Positions 1 through 8,617 are shown, counted from the first letter of the stretch. The stretch: DNA of 55,958 nt from Tolumonas sp008015085 (GCA_029265125.1 JAJUJX010000018.1:1-55958); one strand, 5' to 3'. Numbers and translations: made by a program. The notes: generated from the sequence alone by a model not told the origin.

Positions 1-2278
1 ATATCAGGTTCTTGCTCGAAAATGGCGTCCGCGTAACTTCCATGAAGTGATGGGGCAACAACATGTGTTGCAGGCATTAGCGAATGCACTGGATCAGGGA
101 AGACTGCATCATGCCTATCTGTTCAGTGGTACGCGCGGGGTTGGTAAAACTACGATTGCGCGTATTCTGGCTAAATGCCTGAACTGTGAAACCGGTATTA
201 CCTCCCGCCCTTGTGGCGAATGCAGTGCCTGTAAAGAGATTGATCAGGGCAACTTTGTTGATCTGCTGGAAATTGATGCCGCGTCCCGTACTAAAGTTGA
301 AGATACCCGAGATCTACTCGATAACGTGCAATACAGACCAGCTCGCGGGCGCTTTAAGATCTATCTGATCGACGAAGTGCATATGTTGTCACGGCATAGT
401 TTTAATGCGCTGCTGAAAACGCTGGAAGAGCCGCCAGAACATGTGAAATTCCTGCTTGCGACAACGGACCCGCAAAAGCTGCCGGTTACGATTCTTTCCC
501 GTTGTCTGCAATTCCATTTAAAGGCACTAACCCGAAATCAAATCACCGAGCAGCTTCAACGTGTGTTGCAGGCTGAACAGCTGAGCTATGAGCCAAGTGC
601 ATTGAGTCTGCTGGCAAAGGCGGCACAGGGCAGCATGCGTGATGCGTTGAGTCTGAGTGATCAGGCAATTGCGTATGGTAATGGGTTGCTGCAGGCGGAA
701 ACAGTTCAGCAAATGCTGGGCACGTTAGATCACCGTCAGCTGTATCAGCTTTTATCTTTGCTGGCAGCTCGCGATGGGGCAGCATTGATGCAGCAGATTG
801 GGGGGCTGGCAGAGCTATCCCCTGATTATGATCAGCTGCATGTGGAATTAGCTAGTCTATTGCACCGTTGTGCTATGTGGCAGTTATTAGGACAGCAGAC
901 TGAGCCTAATGCTGATGATGCGGAAGATATACAACGTTTAGCTGAGCAGATTACACCGGAAGAGATCCAGCTGTATTACCAGATAGTACTGAATGGCCGT
1001 AAAGAGTTGCCATTGGCACCTGATGGGCGTAGCGCGCTGGAAATGACGTTATTACGGATGCTGGCGTTTGCGCCGGGTGCCAAAGAGAGCATTCAGATTG
1101 AGCCTGCACAGAATAAACGGCCTGCATCACCCGTGATGCCTAAACTGATCGTTGCTGAGCAGCCTGTGACAGTGGGCATTGAAATGGCTGCTTTCCCGCC
1201 AAGTGTTAAAACAGAGGCTGACCACTTTTCGGTAGTAGAAAATCTGCCGAACGATGATTTAGCTATGCAGACTAAGCTGATGCAAGAGCAGGCTGAAATC
1301 ATTGCACTGGCGGAGCAGCAAATGCAGACAGCGGCTCCTGTGGCTGCGGCCTCCACAGTTAATGTTACTCAGGTTGTTCCGGTGGCTAATAACTCCATTC
1401 CTGACACTTTTGCAGCTACCGAGTCTGAAACGCAAAACTCAGGGGTACAGGATGTGCTTCGTCTGCGAAATCAGCTGCGCAGCCGTCGTCAGCAGGCAGA
1501 AAATCAGACGGAAAGTCATATTCCTGTCGCCCCAGTCCGTCAGCCACAAACTATTCAATCTGAATTAGTAAAACCAGCTGAATCTGTTCGTCCGGTTCCG
1601 GCAACAGTGGCACCTCAACAACCGGCACAGCCTGCTGTCACAGAAAGAGTGTCGTCCAATGATGATTTGCCGCCATGGGAACTCCCTCCGCTGGATGCCT
1701 ATCAGGAGGCTTTTTTACCTCATTCATCATCGGAATCATTATCGAAACCACAAATAAAAACGGTGCCGACTCCTGCTGTAGCTACGGTACCGTCAGAAAA
1801 TTTGTCAGCCAAATTACCAGAAGTGGATGAAGATGATGATGCGGTCTGGCGCAGTAATGAATTATTAGCGCGTAGCAATGATGACTGGGCGCAACTTGTT
1901 GCACAATTACCTGTTGGTGGCCGGGTGCGTCAACTAGCGATGCATGCAGTGATTACCGCTAAGCAAGATGGGCTATGGCATTTGCAGATCCGTAATGAGT
2001 TTCGCCACCTGACGCAGGCTCGCATGGTGCAGGAGCTTGCTGAAGCGTTATCAGCGTCGCTGTCTCAGACCATTAATTTGCAGCTGGAACCTGTCGGGCA
2101 ATTGTCGCAGGCTTGCCCGGCGGAAATTGAGCAGCAGGAGCGTGTTCGTTTACAACAGGATGCAGAACAATTATTGCTGGCTGACCCGAATGTGCAGTTT
2201 TTGCAGCAACGGTTTGGCGCAACGCTGGATGATGGTAGTATTCAGCCATTGAAAACAAATACCGCCGCTTCTGAATGA
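1..2278 (+). CDS. dnaX: DNA polymerase III subunit gamma/tau, 5' end cut by window edge
   Basis: Clamp-loader ATPase that loads the beta clamp; the long tau form also binds the polymerase and the DnaB helicase. The reading frame is open from base 2 (YQVLARKWRP...), so only about two N-terminal residues are missing. It shows a Walker A motif (GTRGVGKTT), a four-cysteine zinc module (CLNC...CGEC..C), a DEVHML Walker B region and the SRC sensor motif (TILSRC). A Pro/Gln-rich linker of roughly 250 residues separates the AAA+ part from a conserved C-terminal tau domain. At about 758 visible residues it is longer than the 643-residue E. coli protein. I did not find the E. coli slippery heptamer A AAA AAG, so how a short gamma form would arise is unclear. 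It is followed by ybaB and recR as in E. coli. Confidence 0.97.
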   Translation, partial: YQVLARKWRPRNFHEVMGQQHVLQALANALDQGRLHHAYLFSGTRGVGKTTIARILAKCLNCETGITSRPCGECSACKEIDQGNFVDLLEIDAASRTKVEDTRDLLDNVQYRPARGRFKIYLIDEVHMLSRHSFNALLKTLEEPPEHVKFLLATTDPQKLPVTILSRCLQFHLKALTRNQITEQLQRVLQAEQLSYEPSALSLLAKAAQGSMRDALSLSDQAIAYGNGLLQAETVQQMLGTLDHRQLYQLLSLLAARDGAALMQQIGGLAELSPDYDQLHVELASLLHRCAMWQLLGQQTEPNADDAEDIQRLAEQITPEEIQLYYQIVLNGRKELPLAPDGRSALEMTLLRMLAFAPGAKESIQIEPAQNKRPASPVMPKLIVAEQPVTVGIEMAAFPPSVKTEADHFSVVENLPNDDLAMQTKLMQEQAEIIALAEQQMQTAAPVAAASTVNVTQVVPVANNSIPDTFAATESETQNSGVQDVLRLRNQLRSRRQQAENQTESHIPVAPVRQPQTIQSELVKPAESVRPVPATVAPQQPAQPAVTERVSSNDDLPPWELPPLDAYQEAFLPHSSSESLSKPQIKTVPTPAVATVPSENLSAKLPEVDEDDDAVWRSNELLARSNDDWAQLVAQLPVGGRVRQLAMHAVITAKQDGLWHLQIRNEFRHLTQARMVQELAEALSASLSQTINLQLEPVGQLSQACPAEIEQQERVRLQQDAEQLLLADPNVQFLQQRFGATLDDGSIQPLKTNTAASE

Positions 2279-2319
2279 AGCGGACAGTAACACAACCCAA
2301 TTGAATTGAGTGAGGAAAC

Positions 2320-2652
2320 ATGTTCGGTAAAGGCGGAATGGGCAATCTGATGAAGCAGGCGCAAATGATGCAAGAGCGCATGCAAAAAATGCAGGAAGAA
2401 GTTGCCAAAATGGAAGTCACCGGCGAGTCAGGTGCTGGCATGGTGAAAATCACAATTACCGGCAGTCATAATGTACGCCGTGTAGCGATTGATCCAAGTC
2501 TGCTGCAGGATGATGACCAGGAAATGCTGGAAGATCTGATTGCCGCTGCATTTAACGACGCAGTGCGCCGTGCAGAAGAGCAGAATAAAGCCAAAATGGC
2601 TGAAATCACCGGTGGTATGCAATTACCTCCAGGCTTTAAGATGCCATTCTGA
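2320..2652 (+). CDS. ybaB: Nucleoid-associated protein YbaB/EbfC
   Basis: Small DNA-binding protein of the YbaB/EbfC family (110 residues, E. coli 109). It starts with MFGKGGMGNLMKQAQ and has the family's long Met/Gln-rich N-terminal helix and conserved C-terminal GMQLPPGFKMPF. A good Shine-Dalgarno (tgaggaaac) precedes the ATG. It lies 41 bases after dnaX and ahead of recR, the order seen across gammaproteobacteria, and is closed by a hairpin terminator before recR. Confidence 0.96.
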   Translation: MFGKGGMGNLMKQAQMMQERMQKMQEEVAKMEVTGESGAGMVKITITGSHNVRRVAIDPSLLQDDDQEMLEDLIAAAFNDAVRRAEEQNKAKMAEITGGMQLPPGFKMPF

Positions 2653-2679
2653 TCTCAGCGAGACGAGCATTCGTATATG

Positions 2680-2718
2680 ACAGGCCGTGGTGTTAAGCTG
2701 CGGCCTGTTTTATTTTTA
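2680..2718 (+). terminator. Rho-independent terminator after ybaB
   Basis: A perfect 8-bp inverted repeat (acaggccg 2680-2687, cggcctgt 2701-2708) is followed by a T-rich tract. It separates ybaB from recR, so full recR expression needs read-through or a promoter in the short gap. Confidence 0.8.
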
Positions 2719-2736
2719 ACTAACCGGATATAAGTC

Positions 2737-3339
2737 ATGAAGTTCAGCCCGCTACTGGATTCCCTGATCCGTGAGCTACAAATTTTACCGGGTGTTGGTC
2801 CGAAATCAGCGCAGCGTATGGCATTTCAGCTACTTGAGCGTGAACGAAAACGTGGTTTACAGCTTGGCCAAACTTTGCAGAAAGCATTAACCGAAATCGG
2901 ACACTGCCAGCATTGCCGCACTTTCACCGAAAACACCCTGTGTGACATTTGCTCGAACCCTAAACGGGCGGAAAACGGCCAGCTTTGTATTGTGGAAACA
3001 CCGGCAGATGTTGCCGCTATTGAGCAAACTCATCTCTACTCAGGTCGTTATTTTGTCCTGATGGGACATCTTTCTCCACTGGATGGTATCGGACCGAAAG
3101 AGCTGGGGCTAGATCAGCTGGAGAAACTGCTGCAATCCGGTGACTGGCAGGAAGTGATCATGGCGACTAATCCGACCATTGAAGGCGATGCAACAGCATT
3201 TTATATCGCTAGCATGGCTAAACAGCATCAGATCAAGGTTACTCGGATAGCGCATGGCGTGCCAGTTGGTGGTGAACTGGAGCTGGTGGATGGCACGACA
3301 TTATCGCATTCACTGAGTGGACGTCGTCCTTTAGAGTAA
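2737..3339 (+). CDS. recR: Recombination mediator protein RecR
   Basis: Works with RecF and RecO to load RecA on gapped DNA. The 200-residue length is typical. The N-terminal helix-hairpin-helix (LPGVGPKSAQRMAFQLL) is followed by a C4 zinc finger (CQHC...CDIC) and a TOPRIM domain (CIVETPADVAAIE and later TNPTIEGDATA). The ending, which includes HSLSGRRPLE, is strongly conserved. Downstream is htpG, whose heat-shock promoter begins only 20 bases after the recR stop. Confidence 0.97.
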   Translation: MKFSPLLDSLIRELQILPGVGPKSAQRMAFQLLERERKRGLQLGQTLQKALTEIGHCQHCRTFTENTLCDICSNPKRAENGQLCIVETPADVAAIEQTHLYSGRYFVLMGHLSPLDGIGPKELGLDQLEKLLQSGDWQEVIMATNPTIEGDATAFYIASMAKQHQIKVTRIAHGVPVGGELELVDGTTLSHSLSGRRPLE

Positions 3340-3358
3340 CTTTCCCTTTTGTTTTGTA

Positions 3359-3386
3359 CTTGAAAACGCACTAATCATCCCCATCT
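3359..3386 (+). promoter_or_regulatory. Sigma-32 heat-shock promoter of htpG
   Basis: CTTGAAA (3359-3365) and CCCCATCT (3379-3386) are separated by exactly 13 bases. Both elements and the spacing match the E. coli sigma-32 consensus (CTTGAAA, N13-14, CCCCATNT). It lies 43 bases before the htpG ATG, which agrees with htpG being a classic heat-shock gene. Confidence 0.93.
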
Positions 3387-3429
3387 TGCTTTCTGTATAA
3401 GAACTTCTCCGTAAATCAAGGAAAGCAAG

Positions 3430-5331
3430 ATGACCGAAACTGTTCATATGGAAACCCATGGGTTTCAGACTGAAGTAAAACAACTGTTGAACCTGATGGC
3501 GCACAGCCTCTATTCCAACAAAGAGGTTTTCCTGCGTGAACTGATCTCTAACGCCGCCGATGCTGCGGATAAATTACGTTTTAAAGCACTGTCAGATGCG
3601 GCGTTATACGAAAATGATGGCCAGTTACGAGTGCGTCTGTTGATCGACAAAGATCAACGTACCCTAACCATTTCCGATAATGGTATCGGTATGACCCGCG
3701 ATGATGCTATCCAGCATCTGGGGACGATTGCTCGTTCCGGCACCAAAGATTTCTTCCAGAACCTGAGCGGCGATCAGGCAAAAGACTCGCAGCTGATTGG
3801 TCAGTTCGGTGTTGGTTTCTATTCTGCTTTTATCGTGGCAGACAAAGTGACCGTGATCAGCCGTGTAGCAGGTGAATCGTCTGATCGCGCTGTACGCTGG
3901 GAATCCACCGGTGATGGTAGCTTTACTGTCGCTGATGTCACAAAAGAAGGTCGCGGTACAGACGTTATCCTGCATCTGCGCGAAGACGAAAAAGAGTTCC
4001 TCGATGACTGGCGTCTGCGTTCTGTGATTGGTAAATATTCAGACCATATCAGCATTCCAGTGGAACTGTGGAAAGCACCGGAAGCGGCAGAAGGTGAAGA
4101 TAAGCCTGCAACTGAAGGCAGTTGGGAACAGGTAAACCGGGCCACTGCACTCTGGACTCGTTCCGCTAAAGAGATCAAAGAAGAAGAATATAAAGAATTC
4201 TACAAGCACGTATCTCATGATTATGAAGAGCCGCTGACCTGGGCGCACAATCGTGTCGAAGGCAACATGGAATATACCAGCCTGCTTTACATTCCGGCTC
4301 GAGCTCCGTGGGATATGTGGAACCGTGAGCAGAAGCATGGACTGAAACTGTATGTACAGCGTGTATTTATCATGGATGACGCTGAGCAGTTCATGCCGAC
4401 TTACTTGCGTTTTGTCAAAGGCGTGCTGGATTCCAACGATCTGCCTCTGAATGTATCTCGTGAGATTCTGCAGGATAACAAGATAACGTCACAATTGCGT
4501 AAAGCCTGTACCAAGCGTGTGCTGAGCATGCTGGATAAAATGGCGAAAGATGATGCTGAGAAGTATCAGAAATTCTGGGGCGAATTTGGCAACGTGCTGA
4601 AGGAAGGTCCGGCAGAAGATTATGCGCACCGTGAAGATATTGCTAAGCTGCTGCGCTTTGCTTCCACGCACAATGAGAGCAATGCACAGACCGTCAGTCT
4701 GACCGATTATGTTGCCCGCATGAAAGAAGGTCAGAGCAAGATCTACTACATCATCGCAGACAGCTATGCGGCAGCGAAAAACAGCCCACATCTGGAACTG
4801 TTGCGCAAGAAAGGCGTTGAAGTGCTGCTGATGTGGGAGCGTATTGACGAATGGCTGATGAACCATCTGTCTGAGTTCGATGGTAAGAAACTGATTTCTG
4901 TTACCAGTGGTGATCTGGAGCTGGGCGATCTGGAAGATGAAGAAAGCCGCAAGCAGCAGGAAGAGGCAACTAAAGCCAATGCTGGGTTGATTGAGCGTTT
5001 GAAATCGGCTCTGGGCAGCGAAGTGCAGGATGTTCGTGTATCACATCGTCTGACCGAAACGCCAGTGTGTGCTGTGACCGATGCTCATGGTATGAGCAGT
5101 CAGATGATGAAGCTGATGAAGGCGGCTGGCCAGCCTGTTCCGGAGCAGAAGTATATTCTGGAGGTAAACCCTGAGCATGCGCTGATCCGTCACATTGCCG
5201 ATGTACAGGATGAGGAACGCTTCAAAGAGTGGGCGATGCTGTTGCAGGAACAGGCTCAGCTGACTGAACAGGGTGGCCTGACCGACCCTGCCAGCTTTGT
5301 TGCTCGCATGAACCGTTTGTTACTGAGCTGA
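3430..5331 (+). CDS. htpG: Molecular chaperone HtpG (bacterial Hsp90)
   Basis: ATP-dependent dimeric chaperone in the cytoplasm (633 residues, E. coli 624). The N-terminal GHKL ATPase shows the Glu/Asn helix (ELISNAADAADKLR), DNGIGM, the lid region and GQFGVGFYSAF. The middle domain includes LPLNVSREILQ, and the C-terminal dimerisation domain closes the protein. It is transcribed from its own sigma-32 promoter and ends at a strong terminator, so it forms a single-gene heat-shock unit between recR and adk. Confidence 0.98.
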   Translation: MTETVHMETHGFQTEVKQLLNLMAHSLYSNKEVFLRELISNAADAADKLRFKALSDAALYENDGQLRVRLLIDKDQRTLTISDNGIGMTRDDAIQHLGTIARSGTKDFFQNLSGDQAKDSQLIGQFGVGFYSAFIVADKVTVISRVAGESSDRAVRWESTGDGSFTVADVTKEGRGTDVILHLREDEKEFLDDWRLRSVIGKYSDHISIPVELWKAPEAAEGEDKPATEGSWEQVNRATALWTRSAKEIKEEEYKEFYKHVSHDYEEPLTWAHNRVEGNMEYTSLLYIPARAPWDMWNREQKHGLKLYVQRVFIMDDAEQFMPTYLRFVKGVLDSNDLPLNVSREILQDNKITSQLRKACTKRVLSMLDKMAKDDAEKYQKFWGEFGNVLKEGPAEDYAHREDIAKLLRFASTHNESNAQTVSLTDYVARMKEGQSKIYYIIADSYAAAKNSPHLELLRKKGVEVLLMWERIDEWLMNHLSEFDGKKLISVTSGDLELGDLEDEESRKQQEEATKANAGLIERLKSALGSEVQDVRVSHRLTETPVCAVTDAHGMSSQMMKLMKAAGQPVPEQKYILEVNPEHALIRHIADVQDEERFKEWAMLLQEQAQLTEQGGLTDPASFVARMNRLLLS

Positions 5332-5351
5332 TTTAAATCGTTCTAATATGC

Positions 5352-5382
5352 CAAAGCCGTGCTCTGCACGGCTTTGTTTTTT
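5352..5382 (+). terminator. Rho-independent terminator of htpG
   Basis: A perfect 11-bp stem (caaagccgtgc / gcacggctttg) with a 3-base loop is followed by six T residues, 20 bases after the htpG stop. Confidence 0.95.
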
Positions 5383-5465
5383 GGTGAAAAGGTTGAGGAA
5401 AAGCGCGAAAGAGTGTAGTTTTTGCGCCTTATGCAAGGTTATCTGAAACAGAGGCTAAAATAGAT

Positions 5466-6110
5466 ATGCGTATCATTCTGCTAGGCGCACCAGGCGCAGG
5501 GAAGGGCACTCAGGCACAGTTCCTGATGGATAAATATGGTATCCCACAAATTTCTACCGGGGATATGCTGCGTGCTGCGATCAAAGCGGGCACTGCACTG
5601 GGGCTGCAAGCGAAAGCAGTGATGGATGCGGGTCAACTGGTTTCTGATGAACTGATCATCAATCTGGTCAAAGAACGCGTTGCACAGGAAGACTGCAAGA
5701 ACGGTTTCCTGCTGGATGGTTTCCCTCGTACCATTCCGCAAGCTGATGCGATGAAAGATGCGGGTATCAATGTCGATTACGTTCTGGAATTCGATGTACC
5801 GGATGAAGAAATCGTTAAGCGCATGAGCGGTCGCCGTGTGCACGCTGGTTCAGGCCGTGTTTATCATGTCGTGTTCAATCCGCCAAAAGTGGAAGGTAAA
5901 GACGATGTGACCGGTGAAGATCTGTCTATTCGTCCTGATGATGAAGAAACCACCGTTCGTAAACGTCTGGATATCTATCATCAGCAGACTGAACCGCTGG
6001 TGGGCTATTACAAAAATGAAGCTGAACAGGGTAACACCAAATACAGCAAAATTGATGGTACCCAGCAGGTTGCAGAAGTCAGCAAACAACTGGCTGCATT
6101 GTTAGGCTGA
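5466..6110 (+). CDS. adk: Adenylate kinase
   Basis: Converts ATP and AMP to two ADP. The 214-residue length is identical to E. coli Adk. It has the P-loop GAPGAGKGTQ near the N-terminus, the NMP-binding segment (STGDMLRAA), FLLDGFPRT and the long LID domain (GRRVHAGSGRVYHV...). The LID lacks the four zinc cysteines, as is usual in enterobacterial enzymes. It has its own upstream gap after the htpG terminator and is followed by a hairpin before hemH. Confidence 0.98.
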   Translation: MRIILLGAPGAGKGTQAQFLMDKYGIPQISTGDMLRAAIKAGTALGLQAKAVMDAGQLVSDELIINLVKERVAQEDCKNGFLLDGFPRTIPQADAMKDAGINVDYVLEFDVPDEEIVKRMSGRRVHAGSGRVYHVVFNPPKVEGKDDVTGEDLSIRPDDEETTVRKRLDIYHQQTEPLVGYYKNEAEQGNTKYSKIDGTQQVAEVSKQLAALLG

Positions 6111-6138
6111 TTGCCGTAACAATCTGATCGATTTGCAG

Positions 6139-6172
6139 ATAACGCCCGTACCAGAAATGGTTCGGGCGTTAT
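6139..6172 (+). terminator. Hairpin between adk and hemH, probable terminator
   Basis: A 10-bp outer stem (ataacgcccg / cgggcgttat) encloses a 4-bp inner stem (acca / tggt) with one mismatch between. The following tract (actttatg) is poor in T, so termination may be partial. Confidence 0.6.
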
Positions 6173-6195
6173 ACTTTATGCAAGGGAGGAAAAAT

Positions 6196-7155
6196 ATGGC
6201 AGACAAGCAAGGTATTATTCTGGTAAATCTGGGGACGCCCGCAGAAGCCACTCCATCCGGAGTTCGTGCGTTTCTGCAGGAGTTTCTGATGGATAAACGG
6301 GTTGTCGGTATTCCTCGTCTCATCTGGTGGCCTTTATTGCATGCCGTGATTCTTCCTTTACGCTGTAAGCGCGTAGCGCATGCGTATCAGCAAATCTGGT
6401 TACCGCAGGGTTCTCCCTTAATGGTTTACAGTCAGAAGCAACAACAGGCTTTGCAGAATAAACTGGGTAGTGATTATGTGGTTGAACTGGCCATGACCTA
6501 TGGTCAGCCGGCGTTATCGGACGCCTGGCAGCGCCTGAAACAACAAGGCATCCGGCAGGTGATATTACTGCCTTTGTATCCGCAATATTCCTCAACGACC
6601 ACAGCCAGTGTTGCGGATGCTTGGCAACGCATCATGCTGAGTGAACATGCAGTACCATCTTATTCACTGATCGCTGAACACTACCAGAACAGCGAATATA
6701 TCCGGGCATTAGCTAATTCAGTTCGTCGTTCTGGGTTTACATCGCATCCTGATGATTTTCTGCTTTTCTCATTTCATGGAATACCGGAACAGTATGCTCA
6801 GCGTGGCGACCCTTATCCGCAACAATGTCAGCATACGGCGGAGTTGGTAGCTCAATCTTTAGGGTTAACACAAGCTCAGTGGGGGCTCAGTTTTCAATCG
6901 CGCTTTGGTAAGCAAAAGTGGCTTGAACCGTATACCGATGCCACTCTTAAGTCGTTACCTGCTAAGGGGAAAAAATGGCTTTATGTGGTTTGCCCTGCAT
7001 TCAGTGTTGATTGTCTGGAAACACTGGAAGAAATCGCCAAAGAGGGCAAAGAACTCTTTGAAAAGTCGGGCGGTGAATATTTTCGCTATATCCCGGCACT
7101 CAATAATGATCCTGAATATATTGACGCGTTGGCTGCGTTAGTCAGAACTGACTGA
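6196..7155 (+). CDS. hemH: Ferrochelatase
   Basis: Inserts ferrous iron into protoporphyrin IX, the last step of haem synthesis. I place the start at the ATG at 6196 because a strong Shine-Dalgarno (gggagga) lies six bases upstream and the protein then begins MADKQGIILVNLGTP. That gives 319 residues, against 320 in E. coli. The metal-binding histidine lies in FSFHGIPEQYAQRGDPY and the conserved glutamate in SGGEYFRYIPALN. The earlier in-frame ATG at 6178 lacks a good ribosome site. Confidence 0.96.
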   Translation: MADKQGIILVNLGTPAEATPSGVRAFLQEFLMDKRVVGIPRLIWWPLLHAVILPLRCKRVAHAYQQIWLPQGSPLMVYSQKQQQALQNKLGSDYVVELAMTYGQPALSDAWQRLKQQGIRQVILLPLYPQYSSTTTASVADAWQRIMLSEHAVPSYSLIAEHYQNSEYIRALANSVRRSGFTSHPDDFLLFSFHGIPEQYAQRGDPYPQQCQHTAELVAQSLGLTQAQWGLSFQSRFGKQKWLEPYTDATLKSLPAKGKKWLYVVCPAFSVDCLETLEEIAKEGKELFEKSGGEYFRYIPALNNDPEYIDALAALVRTD

Positions 7156-7253
7156 GTTGTGCCTGATATCAAAATTTCGCAATCAGCCAATCGTATCTTG
7201 CCAGCAACACACTATAGTTATTCTGTGGTGGTTGATTAGTCGGGAGAAATATC

Positions 7254-7451
7254 ATGGATCTGAGTGCTTATCAGCGGATGGATGCCAATATTCTGCTTGG
7301 CATTGTGAATGAAAAACTGAGACTTGAATGTGCTGATTTGGGGGAGTTGCTGCTGCGTTACGATATGTCGCAGGATGCCCTGAATCAGAAGATGTCTACT
7401 ATTGGCTATCACTACGATGAAATGAGTAATCAGTTTAAAGCAAACCACTAA
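7254..7451 (+). CDS. DUF4250 small protein, function unknown
   Basis: A 65-residue protein with good coding character and a clear Shine-Dalgarno (cgggag) seven bases before the ATG. The sequence (NILLGIVNEKLRLECADL...DALNQKMSTIGYHYDEMSNQF) matches what I recall of the DUF4250 family, whose members share an N-terminal LxxIVNxKLR helix and a C-terminal IGYxYxxxxNQF motif. No signal peptide or membrane segment is visible. It stands alone between hemH and a shared terminator. Function is not known. Confidence 0.8.
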   Translation: MDLSAYQRMDANILLGIVNEKLRLECADLGELLLRYDMSQDALNQKMSTIGYHYDEMSNQFKANH

Positions 7452-7472
7452 GTAGCGAGTGTATAAAATTTG

Positions 7473-7500
7473 AAAGGCGGGATCCTCCCGCCTTTAGTTT
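7473..7500. terminator. Convergent terminator between the DUF4250 gene and yohK
   Basis: A perfect 10-bp inverted repeat (aaaggcggga / tcccgccttt) with a 3-base loop. The yohK stop codon (complement of tta at 7494-7496) overlaps the right arm. The flanking A/T tracts are modest on both strands, so it probably serves both genes. Confidence 0.75.
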
Positions 7501-8189
7501 ATGCCCAAAATAAAACCGTAAATTGCAAACATCACGGGTGCAATCAGTGATGTCAGAATTCCGCATACGACCAGAGCCAGAGACGAAAAAGCTCCCTGTG
7601 TGGTGCCCCGCTCAGTTGCAGCTGCTGTTCCAATCGCATGAGAACATGCTCCCATGGCTAGTCCCTGAGCCTGGGGATCAGTGACACCAAAAAGTTTAAG
7701 CAATGGAAAACCAATCACAGCGCCGGATATCCCGACCATGATCACCACGGCAGCAGCGATAGAAGGGATCCCCCCCAGACTTTCACTAACGCTCATAGCA
7801 AGTGGAGTAGTGATGGAACGGGTAGCGATACTGCGGGTGATCTCTTCATCAATACCCATGACACGGCAAATTACCATGCTGATTAGAATGCTGATGACGA
7901 CGGAGATTGTACAGCAGAGCATGATCGGCTTGATTTTAGCTTTGATATGCAGCATCTGCTGATAGAGTGGCAAAGCCAGCGCCACAACGGCCGGTTTTAA
8001 CAACCAGTTGATGATCCAAGTGCCATCCATATATTGCTGGAGAGGGATATGAGCAAAGTGCAGCAACAGCATCAGCGCAACCATCGGAATCAGCAACGGA
8101 TTAATAAATGGCAACGGAATTCGCTGATAGAGTTTACGGGTCAGCCAATATAATAAGATGGTAAGCGGTAAAGCCAGATACAGCATCAT
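7494..8189 (-). CDS. yohK: LrgB/CidB-family membrane protein YohK
   Basis: Integral membrane protein of the LrgB/CidB family, 231 residues like E. coli YohK. Several hydrophobic helices are present, with the conserved SITTPLAMSVSESLGGIPSIAA and GLAMGACSHAIGTAAATE regions and a C-terminal GAFSSLALVVCGILTSLIAP. The partner yohJ overlaps its start by four bases (ATGA), so the two are translationally coupled. The family was first studied as murein-hydrolase modulators; later work in other bacteria points to transport of pyruvate or glycolate-like acids. The substrate here cannot be read from sequence. Confidence 0.88.
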   Translation of the reverse strand: MMLYLALPLTILLYWLTRKLYQRIPLPFINPLLIPMVALMLLLHFAHIPLQQYMDGTWIINWLLKPAVVALALPLYQQMLHIKAKIKPIMLCCTISVVISILISMVICRVMGIDEEITRSIATRSITTPLAMSVSESLGGIPSIAAAVVIMVGISGAVIGFPLLKLFGVTDPQAQGLAMGACSHAIGTAAATERGTTQGAFSSLALVVCGILTSLIAPVMFAIYGFILGIN

Positions 8190-8557
8190 TGATTCATCCT
8201 CTGAAACAGTCGGCCTACAATCAGCAGAATTAACACCAGCCCCAGAAATACGTTAATAATGATGGCCCCCAGCGAGCTCATAAACGTATCGATGTAGCCC
8301 AGCAAGCCAACGGCTACCGGAATAAATAGTAATGCCATATGTTTCAGCAACACACCCGCACCCATCTCAACCCACTGCAGTTTCACTATTTGCAGGTTAA
8401 GCAGGAGAAAGAGGAGCAGCATACCAATAATGCTGTCTGGAAAACGAAACGGCAGAATAGCAGAAATGGCTGTACCGGCTTTAAAACAGGCAAGGATCAC
8501 CAGAAAATCACGAGTAATACGCAGTATCCGGTGTGAGACAAAGCGAATAGCAGACAT
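8186..8557 (-). CDS. yohJ: LrgA/CidA-family membrane protein YohJ
   Basis: A 123-residue holin-like membrane protein of the CidA/LrgA family, resembling E. coli YohJ (132). About four transmembrane helices are visible, with the family signature FPDSIIGMLLLFLLLNLQIV and ALLFIPVAVGLL. It is the first gene of a two-gene unit with yohK. The ribosome site before the ATG is weak. A 13-bp palindrome lies 20-33 bases upstream and may be an operator. Confidence 0.88.
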   Translation of the reverse strand: MSAIRFVSHRILRITRDFLVILACFKAGTAISAILPFRFPDSIIGMLLLFLLLNLQIVKLQWVEMGAGVLLKHMALLFIPVAVGLLGYIDTFMSSLGAIIINVFLGLVLILLIVGRLFQRMNQ

Positions 8558-8577
8558 GAATAATTGGGATAAAGTGG

Positions 8578-8590
8578 ATGTGAATCACAT
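8578..8590. promoter_or_regulatory. Palindrome upstream of yohJ, possible operator
   Basis: ATGTGAATCACAT is a perfect 13-bp palindrome 20 bases upstream of the yohJ start codon. It contains TGTGA and TCACA, the two CRP half-sites, but separated by one base instead of six, so it is not a normal CRP site. It may bind a dedicated regulator. Only the symmetry and position support this. Confidence 0.35.
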
Positions 8591-8617
8591 TTTATCACGA
8601 GAGAGGCGTGTGGGCAG

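Noticed and set aside
8578..8590. CRP site upstream of yohJ
   Set aside because: The half-sites TGTGA and TCACA are one base apart instead of six, so CRP could not bind them as a normal dimer.
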